Under the pieces are notes generated by a model. That model did not search any database. It was not told where the DNA came from and saw only the letters and a list, made by a program, of their open reading frames with translations. Source: an uncultured Clostridia bacterium (GTDB lineage Bacteria; Bacillota; Clostridia; TANB77; CAG-508). From it: a stretch of 64,000 nucleotides of DNA. The position numbers and the translations under genes were made by a program. This document shows positions 25,651-35,288 of this stretch, piece after piece. The first letter of the stretch is position 1; every line of letters starts with the position of its first letter. Location: NCBI GenBank assembly GCA_934149075.1, contig CAKPDR010000002.1, forward strand, positions 99,148-163,147. The letters are read 5' to 3'.

Positions 25651-26781
25651 TTAGTTCTTGTAAAATTTTTTAATTGCATCTATTACTTCATCTTGTTCTT
25701 TTCTTGTTAATCCATAATACATTGGTAATCTCACAAGTTTTTCACTTTCTGAAGTTGTATATTTATCTTCTCCAAAAAATCTTCCAAATCTCATTCCTGC
25801 AGGAGAAGTATGTAATGGAATATAATGAAAAACAGCTTGAATTCCTTTTGATTTTAAATACTCTATTAGCTTTGTTCTTTCTTCTAAATTTTTTGCCTTT
25901 ATGTAAAACATATGTGCATTATGTTCGCTATATTCTGGTACATATTGTAATGTTATACATCCATCTTTTTCTAATTCTTTAAGTCCATCTTTGTAGTAAT
26001 TCCATGAAGTTAATCTGTCATTATTTATCATTTCCGCATCCTTAAGTTGAGGATATAAATATGCACAATTCAATTCACTTGGTAAATATGATGAACCATA
26101 ATCAACCCAAGTATATTTATCGATCTCTCCTCTAAAGAACTTATTTCTGTTAGTTCCCTTTTCTCTGATAATTTCTGCTCTTTCTATTAGCTCTGGATCA
26201 TTAATTACAATTGCTCCACCTTCACCCATACTATAATTTTTTGTTTCATGGAAACTGTAACATCCTAAATCTGCAATTGTACCTAAATACTTATCCTTGT
26301 ATTTAGCCATAACACCTTGTGCAGAATCCTCTACTACTTTTAAATTGTGTTCTTTTGCAATTTTCATTATCCTGTCCATATCTGGTGAAATCCCCGCATA
26401 ATGAACAACAACAATAGCTTTAGTTTTAGATGTTATAGCTTCTTCTATTTTATTTTCATCTATATTCATTGTTTTTGGATTTATATCAACAAAAACAATT
26501 TTTGCACCAACCATTACAAACGCATCTGCAGTTGATACAAATGTATATGATGGAAGTATTACTTCATCTCCTGGTTGTATATCTAACAAAATTGCAGCCA
26601 TTTCTAATGCAGATGTACATGATGTTGTTAATAATATTTTTTGTGCATTAAACTTTTCTTCCATTAATTCACTACATTTTTTTGTAAATTCTCCATCTCC
26701 ACAAATTTTTCTATTTTCTGTAACCTTCTTTATACAATTAATTGATTCATCCATATAAATTGGAACATTAAAACCTATCAT
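25651..26781 (-). CDS. DegT/DnrJ/EryC1/StrS-family sugar aminotransferase (RffA/WecE-like)
   Basis: 376 residues. This PLP enzyme moves an amino group from glutamate to a nucleotide-linked keto-deoxysugar. Visible: the TTSCTSALEMAA phosphate-binding loop, LPSYTFVSTADAFV, VEDSAQG (Asp contacts PLP) and the Schiff-base Lys in SFHETKNYSMGEGGA. The pattern is closest to dTDP-4-oxo-6-deoxyglucose transaminase (RffA/WecE, making dTDP-Fuc4N). No sugar dehydratase gene is in the window, so its substrate must be made elsewhere. Confidence 0.92.
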   Translation of the reverse strand: MIGFNVPIYMDESINCIKKVTENRKICGDGEFTKKCSELMEEKFNAQKILLTTSCTSALEMAAILLDIQPGDEVILPSYTFVSTADAFVMVGAKIVFVDINPKTMNIDENKIEEAITSKTKAIVVVHYAGISPDMDRIMKIAKEHNLKVVEDSAQGVMAKYKDKYLGTIADLGCYSFHETKNYSMGEGGAIVINDPELIERAEIIREKGTNRNKFFRGEIDKYTWVDYGSSYLPSELNCAYLYPQLKDAEMINNDRLTSWNYYKDGLKELEKDGCITLQYVPEYSEHNAHMFYIKAKNLEERTKLIEYLKSKGIQAVFHYIPLHTSPAGMRFGRFFGEDKYTTSESEKLVRLPMYYGLTRKEQDEVIDAIKKFYKN

Positions 26782-26797
26782 ATTTCATCTCTTCTTT

Positions 26798-28150
26798 CTA
26801 TAACCTTTTATATACTGGCATTACATATGCAAATATTGCCTTAAATGATATTATTATTACAAGTGCTATCAACATGAAAATAATAATTTTTTTTATTTTT
26901 TCTGATTTAACAAATTTTTCTAATACAGTTTCTATTCCACTAACTAAGAAATATGTAAATGGTACTATAATTCCCATTATATATCTACCTTGTGGCTGGA
27001 AATCGCTTGTATAGGAATATATTATACTTAAAACAATTGGAATTATTATTGCAATTACAAATATGTAATTTAACAAATATTTATTTTTTTCTTCACATTT
27101 ATAAAAAAATAATTCTTTAAACTTTAATATACATCCAATCCCTCCAATTAACCATATAAAAAAATATGAATAATATATTTTATTTGACATAGCTATCGAT
27201 TGATAACCAAAAATTCCAATAAAGCTTTTTGCTACAATCTTTATCCAACAATTATCATCCAACATTTTCCAAAGACTTTCGCCCTTATTTTGAGGTGTTT
27301 CTCTAGTTGATGGTTTATAACCTTCCATTGCATATTTATCACCATATTCATTTTGGGTTCTAGTTCCCAATATATCGCCATCATATATTATTGCATTTCT
27401 AATAAACCACCATCCTGCCACTGCGAAAGTCACAAGTGAAACTATTATTGCTTTTTTGACTATATCTTTTACTTTCATCTTGTTTGATACTGTTGAAATC
27501 AAACAAATTATTACACTACACAATATATATCCATATGCATTATAATATGTTAAAGCGCAAAATCCAATAGCTAGTCCTAATAACACACAATATTTTGTTT
27601 TCCAATTACTCTCCAATCCCAAAATCCATAAATAAATTATCATTGTAGTTGCCAGTATAGCAGTCGAATCATTATTTATATATGACGCCAAAAACGCTGT
27701 TATAGGTTGAAATGCAATTATCGCAATAAATAAATATTTATATTTTTCCTTATCTTTAAATAATTTGTCTGCAATTTTTATTACAAAATATATTGCTAAA
27801 GTCATACTTATTGTACTAACAAGTCTTGCCGAAATAAGTAAAGCAAATTGATTTGTTGTAAATATTGATGCTATTTTCATAAAAATTGCACAAATCATAT
27901 ATGTAAGAATTGGTTGAAAGGCATATGAAATTCCCCACATTTGATTTCTTATGCTTTCATCCCTTCCATCTGGTATAGAATTATGTTTATAAATATATTT
28001 ACATATATCCCATTTCATTCCTTCATCAGGGCATGAATTATATGGTTGTGAAACTGTCCAAATTAAATAATAACAAAATAATCCTAATAAAAATATAATT
28101 AATATTAATTGTTTGTGTTTTTTACATATCTCCAATACTTCATCCATCAT
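26798..28150 (-). CDS. GT-C-fold membrane glycosyltransferase (polyprenyl-phosphate-sugar dependent)
   Basis: 450 residues with about ten transmembrane helices. The first external loop carries CPDEGMKWDICKYI, an acidic PDE-type motif as in GT-C enzymes such as ArnT or DUF2142 proteins. These take a sugar from a polyprenyl-phosphate carrier outside the membrane and add it to a cell-wall or surface polymer. It starts 2 bases from the GT2 stop, so the two are co-transcribed. The exact family (GT39/GT83/DUF2142) cannot be set from sequence alone. Confidence 0.8.
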   Translation of the reverse strand: MMDEVLEICKKHKQLILIIFLLGLFCYYLIWTVSQPYNSCPDEGMKWDICKYIYKHNSIPDGRDESIRNQMWGISYAFQPILTYMICAIFMKIASIFTTNQFALLISARLVSTISMTLAIYFVIKIADKLFKDKEKYKYLFIAIIAFQPITAFLASYINNDSTAILATTMIIYLWILGLESNWKTKYCVLLGLAIGFCALTYYNAYGYILCSVIICLISTVSNKMKVKDIVKKAIIVSLVTFAVAGWWFIRNAIIYDGDILGTRTQNEYGDKYAMEGYKPSTRETPQNKGESLWKMLDDNCWIKIVAKSFIGIFGYQSIAMSNKIYYSYFFIWLIGGIGCILKFKELFFYKCEEKNKYLLNYIFVIAIIIPIVLSIIYSYTSDFQPQGRYIMGIIVPFTYFLVSGIETVLEKFVKSEKIKKIIIFMLIALVIIISFKAIFAYVMPVYKRL

Positions 28151-28152
28151 TA

Positions 28153-29112
28153 TTATTTTTCAACCGTTTTACCTTTCTCTACTTTTTCTATGATATATGG
28201 TGGTCTTTTTCGTGCAGCATCAAAAGTTCTCCATAAATACTCTCCTAGAATTCCTATAGAAAGCATTGTAATTCCAAATCCAACTAACATAATTATTATA
28301 ATTGACGCATATCCTTCAACATCAATAACACCTGTCATTCTTTTATATATAATAACTATTAGCCAGATTATTGCTATAAAAAAGCTAAAAAATCCAGCTG
28401 TTGTTATCAATTTAATTGGAAAATATGAAAAGCTCAATAATGAATCATATACTAATTTTACTTTTTTAGATAAAGTCCATTTTGACTTTCCTATTTCTCT
28501 TTTTTTTCGAACATATGGCACTGTCGCAGTTTCAAAACCAGCCCATAAAATTTGACTCATTAAAGATGTATTACATTCTTGCATTTTTACTAAAAAATCA
28601 ATAACTTGTTTATCTATTAAAAAAGAATCAAACCCTCCTTTTGGCATATTATGCAATGCTAATTTTCTCATCAAAAAAGCATACAAATTAGAAAATGCCT
28701 TTTGTGTAACAGGTTCATCTCTATCAGCCCTTACAGCTAAAACAACCTTATTTCCTTCTTCGTACTTTTTCATCATATCTAATATCATTTCAGACGGTTC
28801 TTGCAAATCAGCTGCTTTTCTTACAGCGCAATCTCCTGTACATTGTGATAAACCTGCTAAAATTGCTGCATGTTCACCAAAGTTTCTTGATAACCTCATA
28901 ATTTTTACATTTGAATCTATTTTAGCTAAATCTTGCATCACTTTATAAGAACCATCTTTTGAGCCATCATCAACTAATATCAATTCATATTCAGTTTCAA
29001 TTGGCAACTTTGTAAATACCTTTTCTTTCAAATCAGCATACAATGGCAAAAGATTGTCATGATTGTAATATACTGGAACTACTATTGAAATTTTTTTCAT
29101 TTTTAATTTCAC
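28153..29112 (-). CDS. GT2 polyprenyl-phosphate glycosyltransferase (GtrB/ArnC-like)
   Basis: 319 residues, first gene of the glycan operon. The N-terminal GT-A domain shows ISIVVPVYYNHDNLLPLY, LVDDGSKDGSY and RNFGEHAAILAGL. The usual DADLQ nucleotide-sugar motif is KAADLQEP, with the first Asp replaced by Ala, a variant that still keeps the DLQ part. Two membrane helices near 235-255 and 270-295 are followed by GILGEYLWRTFDAARKRPPY, typical of GtrB/DPM1-like enzymes. It loads a sugar onto undecaprenyl phosphate for the following membrane transferase. Confidence 0.9.
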   Translation of the reverse strand: MKLKMKKISIVVPVYYNHDNLLPLYADLKEKVFTKLPIETEYELILVDDGSKDGSYKVMQDLAKIDSNVKIMRLSRNFGEHAAILAGLSQCTGDCAVRKAADLQEPSEMILDMMKKYEEGNKVVLAVRADRDEPVTQKAFSNLYAFLMRKLALHNMPKGGFDSFLIDKQVIDFLVKMQECNTSLMSQILWAGFETATVPYVRKKREIGKSKWTLSKKVKLVYDSLLSFSYFPIKLITTAGFFSFFIAIIWLIVIIYKRMTGVIDVEGYASIIIIMLVGFGITMLSIGILGEYLWRTFDAARKRPPYIIEKVEKGKTVEK

Positions 29113-29235
29113 CTTATTTCTATCTTTATTAACCTTTGATATTTTACCACAATGAAATAACTAGGTCAATAATATGAATAATTAATTAATAATTTTTATC
29201 ACCTATTGTTACAATTTACAAACCATAGAAATATT

Positions 29236-29787
29236 TTAAAAAATCCCACTAGTAGGCACATAATCATTACTTGGAGGCATTACAAATGAATTATCAGGCT
29301 CAGTAGTTGCTTTCATCTCGGTCACATTAATAAAAGGAATCTGTTCATTATGATATTTTCCCATTTCAATAGTTCCCGTAATATCAACCCATGTACCATT
29401 AGCAAAATCATTAGCATTTTTATACTCACATAAAAATCCTACAACAACAGACTGAGTTTTACTTTCATTAATAAGCATATCTCTAGCAATAACAAATTGC
29501 TCATCTTTAAAATCTAGAACTCTATATATGTAACCTGTAAAATTAACCTTCATCCCAATATAAGAATCTGGATCATCATGTACAGCCTTTAATATGTTAG
29601 TATAATTATCTCCTTGAATTTCAGTTATATCTTTTGTAATTATTTTGTCTTTTACAACAAACTTTCCACTCGTAAAAAATATTTTATAAATACTTATACT
29701 AAAAACAATAAACATAAATAATGATAAAACCACAATTATAATCTTTAGTGCTATTCCTCCATTTATTTTAAAATTACATATAAACAT
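29236..29787 (-). CDS. Membrane-anchored OB-fold (YcgQ/DUF1980 C-terminal-like) protein
   Basis: Start set at MFICNFKI (29787), with GGAGGCTCTTATT just before it. 183 residues: one N-terminal membrane helix (about 12-35), then an external domain with ILKAVHDDPDSYIGMKVNFTGYIYRVLDFKDEQFVIARDM, then GTWVDITGTIEMG. This matches the OB-like C-terminal domain of the TIGR03943/YcgQ permease partner family, but without the Cys pair and without the N-terminal permease half. Function unknown; monocistronic. Confidence 0.65.
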   Translation of the reverse strand: MFICNFKINGGIALKIIIVVLSLFMFIVFSISIYKIFFTSGKFVVKDKIITKDITEIQGDNYTNILKAVHDDPDSYIGMKVNFTGYIYRVLDFKDEQFVIARDMLINESKTQSVVVGFLCEYKNANDFANGTWVDITGTIEMGKYHNEQIPFINVTEMKATTEPDNSFVMPPSNDYVPTSGIF

Positions 29788-29855
29788 AATAAGAGCCTCC
29801 ACTTCACTTCAATATCTTTTTTATTAAGTTTATGTGTAAAATTTAAATTTATTCA

Positions 29856-29918
29856 TGGGACAAAATGTACCCGGTACAAAATTGCCCGGGACAAAATGTA
29901 CCGGGTACATTTTGTCCC
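29856..29918. repeat. Intergenic palindromic repeat (variant of the 41-bp repeat family)
   Basis: GGGACAAAATGTACC, a central G and GGTACATTTTGTCCC (29888-29918) make a near-perfect palindrome, preceded by a partial copy (GGGACAAAATGTACCCGG from 29857). It is related in sequence to the GGGACCGGTT...GTCCC repeats at 39.5, 40.4, 45.2 and 51.7 kb. Confidence 0.8.
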
Positions 29919-30982
29919 TAATTTTCAATATTTCCCAAAACACTTTTTATAATTATCAAAACAATTGGTCCAACAAGCATTCCCATAACCCCCATTACTT
30001 TAAATCCAGTATACATAGCAATAAGAGTAAAAATAGGATGAATTCCAATTTTTCCACTAACAATTTTAGGCTCTAAAAACTGTCTGACAAGAGACATTAT
30101 TATCCATAATATTAAAATTGAAACTCCTAATCTCAAATCTCCATTTAGTGCAGAAATAATTGCCCATGGAACCATAACTGAACCTGAGCCTAATATTGGT
30201 AATGCATCAACAAATCCTATTGCTAATGCAATTAATAATGGATATTTTACATTCATTCCAACAAATTTAAATATATATAATCCAATTACTGAAATTACAA
30301 ATGATACTAGTATCAATATCATTTGTGCCTTTAAATATCCTCCAAGATTTCTAGTTATTTCTCTTATGTGTATTCCTATTTTTTGAACCCATTTTTTTGG
30401 CATATGCTGTTCCATAAAATCCAAAATATATATTCTATCTGTACATATAAAGTATAAAGAAAGAATTGTTATTACCATATATATACCTATTGTAGGAATT
30501 GATGTTATAATATCTATTAATTTTGTTAAAAAGCTTGTAAGCCATTTAGATACTTTCACTAACAATTCTTTTGAAGTGTCTTGCATTAAATTCAACACAT
30601 TATTGGAAACACTTATTTTTGTTATACTCATTTTTCCTATTACATCTTGAATTTGAGTATATGCCTTATCTATGTAAAGATTTAATGCTTGTAACAAATT
30701 GGTTGACTCTGAAACCAAAGTAATTGTTCCCCAAATTACACTTCCTATTATTATCGAAAATACTATTAAAAAAATTATTATAGAACTCATTTTTCGACTC
30801 ATTTTTGTCTTTTTCATTAAATGTTTTATTGCAGGTTCAATCATCAACGATATTAAAAAAGCTATTAAAAACGGCATATAAAAAACTGATATTTTGACGC
30901 CTATGTATATTCCTATTATTATTATAACTATATTTAATACTTTTCTAATTACTTTATAAATGTAATTTAAATCCTCTGACAT
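29918..30982 (-). CDS. AI-2E/YtvI-family integral membrane permease
   Basis: 354 residues with about eight hydrophobic helices. IAFLISLMIEPAIKHL near the start, PLLIALAIGFVDALPILGSGSVMVPWAIISAL, and VRQFLEPKIVSGKIGIHPIFTLIAMYTGFKVMGVMGMLVGPI are signatures of the AI-2E family. In Bacilli and Clostridia the YtvI branch is linked to sporulation; others export small molecules or ions. No operon partners are seen. Its stop codon abuts the palindromic repeat. Confidence 0.88.
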   Translation of the reverse strand: MSEDLNYIYKVIRKVLNIVIIIIGIYIGVKISVFYMPFLIAFLISLMIEPAIKHLMKKTKMSRKMSSIIIFLIVFSIIIGSVIWGTITLVSESTNLLQALNLYIDKAYTQIQDVIGKMSITKISVSNNVLNLMQDTSKELLVKVSKWLTSFLTKLIDIITSIPTIGIYMVITILSLYFICTDRIYILDFMEQHMPKKWVQKIGIHIREITRNLGGYLKAQMILILVSFVISVIGLYIFKFVGMNVKYPLLIALAIGFVDALPILGSGSVMVPWAIISALNGDLRLGVSILILWIIMSLVRQFLEPKIVSGKIGIHPIFTLIAMYTGFKVMGVMGMLVGPIVLIIIKSVLGNIEN

Positions 30983-31044
30983 TTTTCCTCTTTTCTATGT
31001 AAATAAACAAGCTTTTCATATTTGCAATTTCATAAATTTATAGA

Positions 31045-31103
31045 ACAAAAGCGGACATTAATAGAATTTGTACTTATTAAAACATTTAAAGTCCGCGTAT
31101 TTG
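31045..31103. repeat. Intergenic hairpin GCGGAC/GTCCGC
   Basis: GCGGAC (31051-31056) and GTCCGC (31091-31096), with further flanking AACAAA/TTTGTT pairing, form a hairpin between the AI-2E permease start and the CBS gene end. A second small hairpin (AAATTTGCAAGGCAAATTT) follows at 31115. No gene is present. Confidence 0.4.
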
Positions 31104-31183
31104 TTCGTGTGCTAAATTTGCAAGGCAAATTTCTGTGCAATGTTTAAATTTTATATTCCTAATATTTATTGATTTATCAATTA

Positions 31184-31630
31184 TTAGCAATTATTCTTAG
31201 TTTGTCCACCACATCCGCATATATCTTCTACTGTATTACAAAAATGGTCTTCACCTGTTTCTTCATTATATTGTGCTAAGTCTCCAAGTGTTAGTATTCC
31301 TATTACTTTGTCATTATCTACAACAGGGATTCTTCTGATTTGATTTGAGGCCATTTTTTGTTCAGCATCCCATACATCATCATTTCCATTACAAGTACAT
31401 ACATTACATGTCATTATTTCACTTGCAGTTGTATTTTTTGCATCTTTATCACATGCTATAGTACGCAATATTATATCTCTGTCTGTAATCATTCCTACTA
31501 TACAATTATTTTGATCACATACTGGAACACAACCTATATGATTTTTATTCATCAATTTAGCAATTTCGTTTACTTTTGTTTCTGGTTTTACACAGCAAAC
31601 ATCTCCACACATACAATCTTTTACTTTCAT
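31184..31630 (-). CDS. Cys-rich two-CBS-domain protein
   Basis: 148 residues made of two CBS motifs: VKDCMCGDVCCVKPETKVNEIAKLMNKNHIGCVPV ... VGMITDRDIILRT, and ASEIMTCNVCTCNGNDDVWDAEQKMASNQIRRIPVVDNDKVIGILTLGDLA. Paired CBS domains bind adenine nucleotides. Unusually it has over a dozen Cys, in clusters (CMCGDVCC, CNVCTC, CGCGG, ending NNC), suggesting metal or redox sensing added to the nucleotide module. It stands alone. Confidence 0.85.
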   Translation of the reverse strand: MKVKDCMCGDVCCVKPETKVNEIAKLMNKNHIGCVPVCDQNNCIVGMITDRDIILRTIACDKDAKNTTASEIMTCNVCTCNGNDDVWDAEQKMASNQIRRIPVVDNDKVIGILTLGDLAQYNEETGEDHFCNTVEDICGCGGQTKNNC

Positions 31631-31687
31631 ACCAACTTACTCCTTTTTTATTTTTTGAGAATTTTGTTTCTCTTTTATATTTTAGTC

Positions 31688-31722
31688 AAAATAAAAAAGA
31701 TTATTCTTGTTTTAGAATAATC
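31688..31722 (-). terminator. Terminator of the phosphodiesterase-family gene
   Basis: AAAGATTATTC / GAATAATCTTT perfect stem around an 8-base loop, followed on the minus strand by TTTATTTT. It lies 20 bases after the stop at 31743. Confidence 0.85.
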
Positions 31723-31742
31723 TTTAAAATTTATATATTTTC

Positions 31743-32891
31743 TTATTTTTTTATAACTATTACTGGAACTTCCATCTCTTCTTTTGTTAATCCACAATGT
31801 GTAGATTTCTTTACTGGCTTTCCATCTGCTAAAAATGTTTCAATTCTAATCATACTACTAGAAGTTGATAATGCAATATAGTTTCCAATAAAATCATCAA
31901 CTTTAGGATGTTTTTTTCCAAATCCTAACATATTTTTTTGTAAAAATTCCTCTTTGGTCATTAGCCAAAACTCTTCTCCGAATATTTTATTGAATCTCTC
32001 TTCAAATACTTTTTTCATATCTTCCTTTACCCAAAACGCTACTGTTCTTGATTCTAATGATGCCGGTAATATTAAACATTCTTGGATTTCTGGATAATCT
32101 AATAAAGTATAAGATTTTTCTATATTTCTATGTCCATGGTCAGCAGAAATTATAACAATTGTATCTTCATCTAGCTCTTTGCTCATTTTTTCTATTTTTT
32201 GTTCTGTTTCTTTAATATATGTGCTTGCTTCTGTTGAATCTGTTCCAAATTTATGTAATAGTCCATCTGGATTATCACAATATGCTAAAATAAATTTTTC
32301 ACCTGGATTTTCACATAACATTTCAATATTTGGAATTATTTCATCAATATTATCTGCTCTAAGACTTCTTTTTGATCTTTTATCAGAATATGTTGGTGTT
32401 AATTCATATGCTTTAACATCTGGTGATGCTTTTTCAATTTGCTCGAATATTGGTGTATAGTTCACAATTTCTTTAAATACATCTATTTTTGCACCTTTAA
32501 AATTTTCTCCTTTATATGATTCTTTATGGCTTAACATATCTATAGTTCTTCCATATTCTTTAAAATATTGTGACCATGCTATCCAACCCGTTTCATATGG
32601 TGGTTTTCCAGCATAATATGTGGTTAATGCTGCTGTTGTTGTTGATGGATATACTGATGTTACACAATCTAATTCATTTTGTTTAAAATATCCATTTGGT
32701 GATATTGTTGTTAATATATGCTCTCCCATTCCATCTAATATTATGAATATTACATTTTTATATTTTTTTTGTAATTCTTTATCCAATTTACTTAATGATT
32801 TATGGTTTGTTTCTACATTATAATATTTTAATATTGATGTTATTGTATTTAATATACAATGGTCATAATTTGGTAATACTAATTGATTCAT
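31743..32891 (-). CDS. Type I phosphodiesterase/nucleotide pyrophosphatase-family (alkaline-phosphatase superfamily) protein
   Basis: 382 residues. Metal-binding and nucleophile motifs of the superfamily are visible: VIFIILDGMGEHIL (metal Asp), SVYPSTTTAALTTYYAG (Thr nucleophile), AYCDNPDGLLHKFG (Asp, His) and VIISADHGHRN (Asp-His). There is no signal peptide, so it is cytoplasmic. It likely hydrolyses a phosphodiester or pyrophosphate; the substrate cannot be told. A short hairpin upstream (32950-32975) probably ended the neighbouring operon before the insertion sequence arrived. Confidence 0.88.
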   Translation of the reverse strand: MNQLVLPNYDHCILNTITSILKYYNVETNHKSLSKLDKELQKKYKNVIFIILDGMGEHILTTISPNGYFKQNELDCVTSVYPSTTTAALTTYYAGKPPYETGWIAWSQYFKEYGRTIDMLSHKESYKGENFKGAKIDVFKEIVNYTPIFEQIEKASPDVKAYELTPTYSDKRSKRSLRADNIDEIIPNIEMLCENPGEKFILAYCDNPDGLLHKFGTDSTEASTYIKETEQKIEKMSKELDEDTIVIISADHGHRNIEKSYTLLDYPEIQECLILPASLESRTVAFWVKEDMKKVFEERFNKIFGEEFWLMTKEEFLQKNMLGFGKKHPKVDDFIGNYIALSTSSSMIRIETFLADGKPVKKSTHCGLTKEEMEVPVIVIKK

Positions 32892-33072
32892 AAATTTCTC
32901 CTTTCTAATATTCTATATTATAATACATTATATCAATTTTTGCAAGAAAAAGAGCAACCCATTTGGATTGCTATGATTCATTTATGATAATGTCTTAATA
33001 TATCATTTGAGAAAATGTCTTAATTTAAAATTTATGATATAAGTAAATCTGATAAAAATATCGGAGGTACTT

Positions 33073-34457
33073 ATGAGAAAGGTAGAATTAAGAATGAATG
33101 AAGAATATAAATATAAGATAATAAAAAAATTAGTTGAAACAAATGGAAATAAACAAAGAGCTGCTGTTACCCTAAAAAGATCTATAAGACAAATTGATAG
33201 AATGATTGTTGGATACAAAGAATATGGAAAAGCTTTTTTTGTACACGGTAATCGTGGTAGAAAGCCTAAACATGCTCTTACAGATGAATTTAAAACAGAA
33301 ATAGAATTATTATATACTAATAAATATTTTGACTGTACATATACCAAATTTAAAGAATTTTTAGAAACACGTGAAAATATAAATCTATCTATTGATGAAA
33401 TTAGAGTTATTTTAAGAGACAGATATATTTTCTCTCCTAGAACTCATAAATCAACAAAAAGAAAATTTAGAAAAAGACTTGAAAATGAAATAAAAACAGC
33501 TAAAAAGAAAGAACAAGAAAAATTAAAAGCTAAATTAGTTCTTACTGAAGATGCTCACCCTAGACAACCTAGATGCATTAATTTTGGTGAAGAACTTCAA
33601 ATGGATGCTTGCATACATCCTTGGTTTGGTAAAGAAAAAACTGCCTTACACGCTGCTATTGATGATGCTACTGGTCAAGTTGTAGGTTTATATTTTGATA
33701 CACAGGAAACTTTAAATGGCTACTATAATATCACTCATCAAATACTTTCTAAATATGGTATTCCTTACTTAATAAAAACTGATAAAAGAACAGTATTTGA
33801 ATACAAAAAGAAAGCGTCTTCTAAGGTTGAAGAAGACACTTTCACACAGTATGCCTATGCCTGTAAACAATAGGCATACATATTGAAACAAGTTCTGTAC
33901 CAGAATTTAAACCACGTGTGGAAAGACTATTTCAAACTCTACAACAAAGACTTCCACAAGAACTTAGAATAGCCCAAATCACAACCATTGACGAAGCTAA
34001 TGAGTTCTTAAAACATTTCATAATCCAATACAATAACAAGTTTGCTCTGTGTATTAATCATAACAAATCTGTTTTCGAAAAGCAACCCTCTGAGGAAAAA
34101 ATTAATTTAACCTTAGCTATATTGTGTCAAAGAGTTGTTGATAGTGGTCATTCAATAAAGTTTAATAATGAATATTATAGGTTTATAAACAAACTTGGTA
34201 ACCCTATTTATTTTAACAAAGGTACTAAATGTGCTGTGATAAAAGCTTTAGATGGGCAATTATTTGCTACTGTAGATGAGTCTATATTTGCTTTAGAGAA
34301 AATATCAGAAGTACAATCAAAGTCAGAAAACTTTGATGATATCGAAGAAGTAAAAGAAAGAAAAATATATATTCCTAGAATGATACATCCATGGAAAGGA
34401 AAATCATTCGAAGAATTTGTTAAAAAACAAGAACACAGATTAGAAGATGTCGCATAA
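33073..34457 (+). CDS. ISNCY-family transposase, frameshifted
   Basis: GGAGG precedes the ATG. The first frame (33073-33873) carries an N-terminal HTH (NKQRAAVTLKRSIRQIDRMIVGYKEYG), the first catalytic Asp in LQMDACIHPWFG and the second in LIKTDKRTVFE. It stops at CKQ-TAG; the frame one base back continues GIHIETSSVPEFKPRVERLFQTLQQRLP, holding the catalytic Glu. One missing base (TTAGGC expected, TAGGC present, about 33871) would restore 461 residues. It is probably inactive, unless -1 frameshifting is used. Confidence 0.88.
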
Positions 34458-34461
34458 AAAT

Positions 34462-34505
34462 ATTAGCACTAAACTTTATAAATTTAGTGCTAATAAATAA
34501 AATTT
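34462..34505 (+). terminator. Terminator at the transposase 3' end
   Basis: TTAGCACTAAA and TTTAGTGCTAA pair around an 8-base loop, followed by an A/T-rich tract ending in six Ts. It lies inside the right end of the insertion sequence. Confidence 0.6.
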
Positions 34506-34649
34506 TTTAAGACATTTTCAAAAATGATTGACAGGAAAAATTTAAAATTACAGTTTATTATATATTTCACAATTTTTCTCTAATACATGATTAATTTACA
34601 ACTTAACAAAACTTACTTTTTTACTGTATTCCGACTCATTTTCAATATT

Positions 34650-34702
34650 AAAAAAATAAAAACAATTGAAAGTTACATACTAAATTGTATATAACTTTCA
34701 AT
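34650..34702 (-). terminator. Terminator of the YjjX-like gene
   Basis: AATTGAAAGTTA / TAACTTTCAATT, a 12-bp perfect stem, followed by TGTTTTTATTTTTTT on the minus strand, just downstream of the stop at 34714. Confidence 0.85.
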
Positions 34703-34713
34703 TGTTTCAATTT

Positions 34714-35208
34714 TTATAACTTTTGTGAAGCTAATGCCATCTCTACTGCTTGAGCAATTACTTCTGCTCTTGAATAGTCAGCACCAAGTAGGTCTTCAGC
34801 GCATTGTATTCCTTTTGCCCTAAGATAATCATCAAGATTACTATTTCTAATAATCTCTATATCTTTAGATGGAATTTGCCATCCAGAGCTTTTGCCCCAA
34901 AGATATCTTTGATTTTTTGAATCAAATATGCAAATCACTTGCACATTCAAGTATTTTCCAAAAAACTCCTCGATTCCAGCTTCACAGCTGATATAAAAAT
35001 CAGCTTTCTCTGATTTTTCAATTAAAGTATTTACTCTATTAAGAGCCCCTTCATAAGTTTCTTCATTAAATGGTTGCTCTGATACTCCAGACTCTACCTT
35101 TTGATGGAAAAACTCTATTTGCTCCTCTTCAATTTTGAAAAACCGAGAAATTGCACTCTTGATTCCTCTTATTTTTTCTTCTGAATCAGTTGCAATTCCA
35201 ACTCTCAT
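34714..35208 (-). CDS. YjjX/DUF84-type inosine/xanthosine triphosphatase
   Basis: Start chosen at MRVGIATDSEEK (35208), where AAAGGAGGT precedes the ATG by 9 bases. 164 residues. VGIATDSEEKIRGIKSAISRFF, ESGVSEQPFNEETYEGALNRV and DFYISCEAGIEEFFGKYLNVQVICIFD are DUF84 signatures: these enzymes hydrolyse ITP/XTP to keep damaged purines out of nucleic acid. One Arg (in SRFF) is coded by CGG followed by T with no frame break, relevant to the CGGA sites. A terminator follows. Confidence 0.85.
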   Translation of the reverse strand: MRVGIATDSEEKIRGIKSAISRFFKIEEEQIEFFHQKVESGVSEQPFNEETYEGALNRVNTLIEKSEKADFYISCEAGIEEFFGKYLNVQVICIFDSKNQRYLWGKSSGWQIPSKDIEIIRNSNLDDYLRAKGIQCAEDLLGADYSRAEVIAQAVEMALASQKL

Positions 35209-35288
35209 GGTATCTTTACCTCCTTTGTGTTTATATGTATAATATACCATATTTTAGAGATTTTTTCAATAGTTATGTAACTAAATAG

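Larger units (their letters stand above)
32991..34533 (+). mobile_element. ISNCY (IS1202-like) insertion sequence
   Basis: Imperfect inverted ends share ATCATTT...GAAAATGTCTTAA (left TGTC at 32991, right GACA at 34530-34533), enclosing a DDE transposase gene. No clear target duplication is seen flanking it. It sits between the phosphodiesterase gene and the YjjX-like gene, in line with the usual intergenic position. Confidence 0.75.

Noticed and set aside
33003..33347. Minus-strand frame over the transposase start
   Set aside because: It is the antisense of the well-supported transposase gene.
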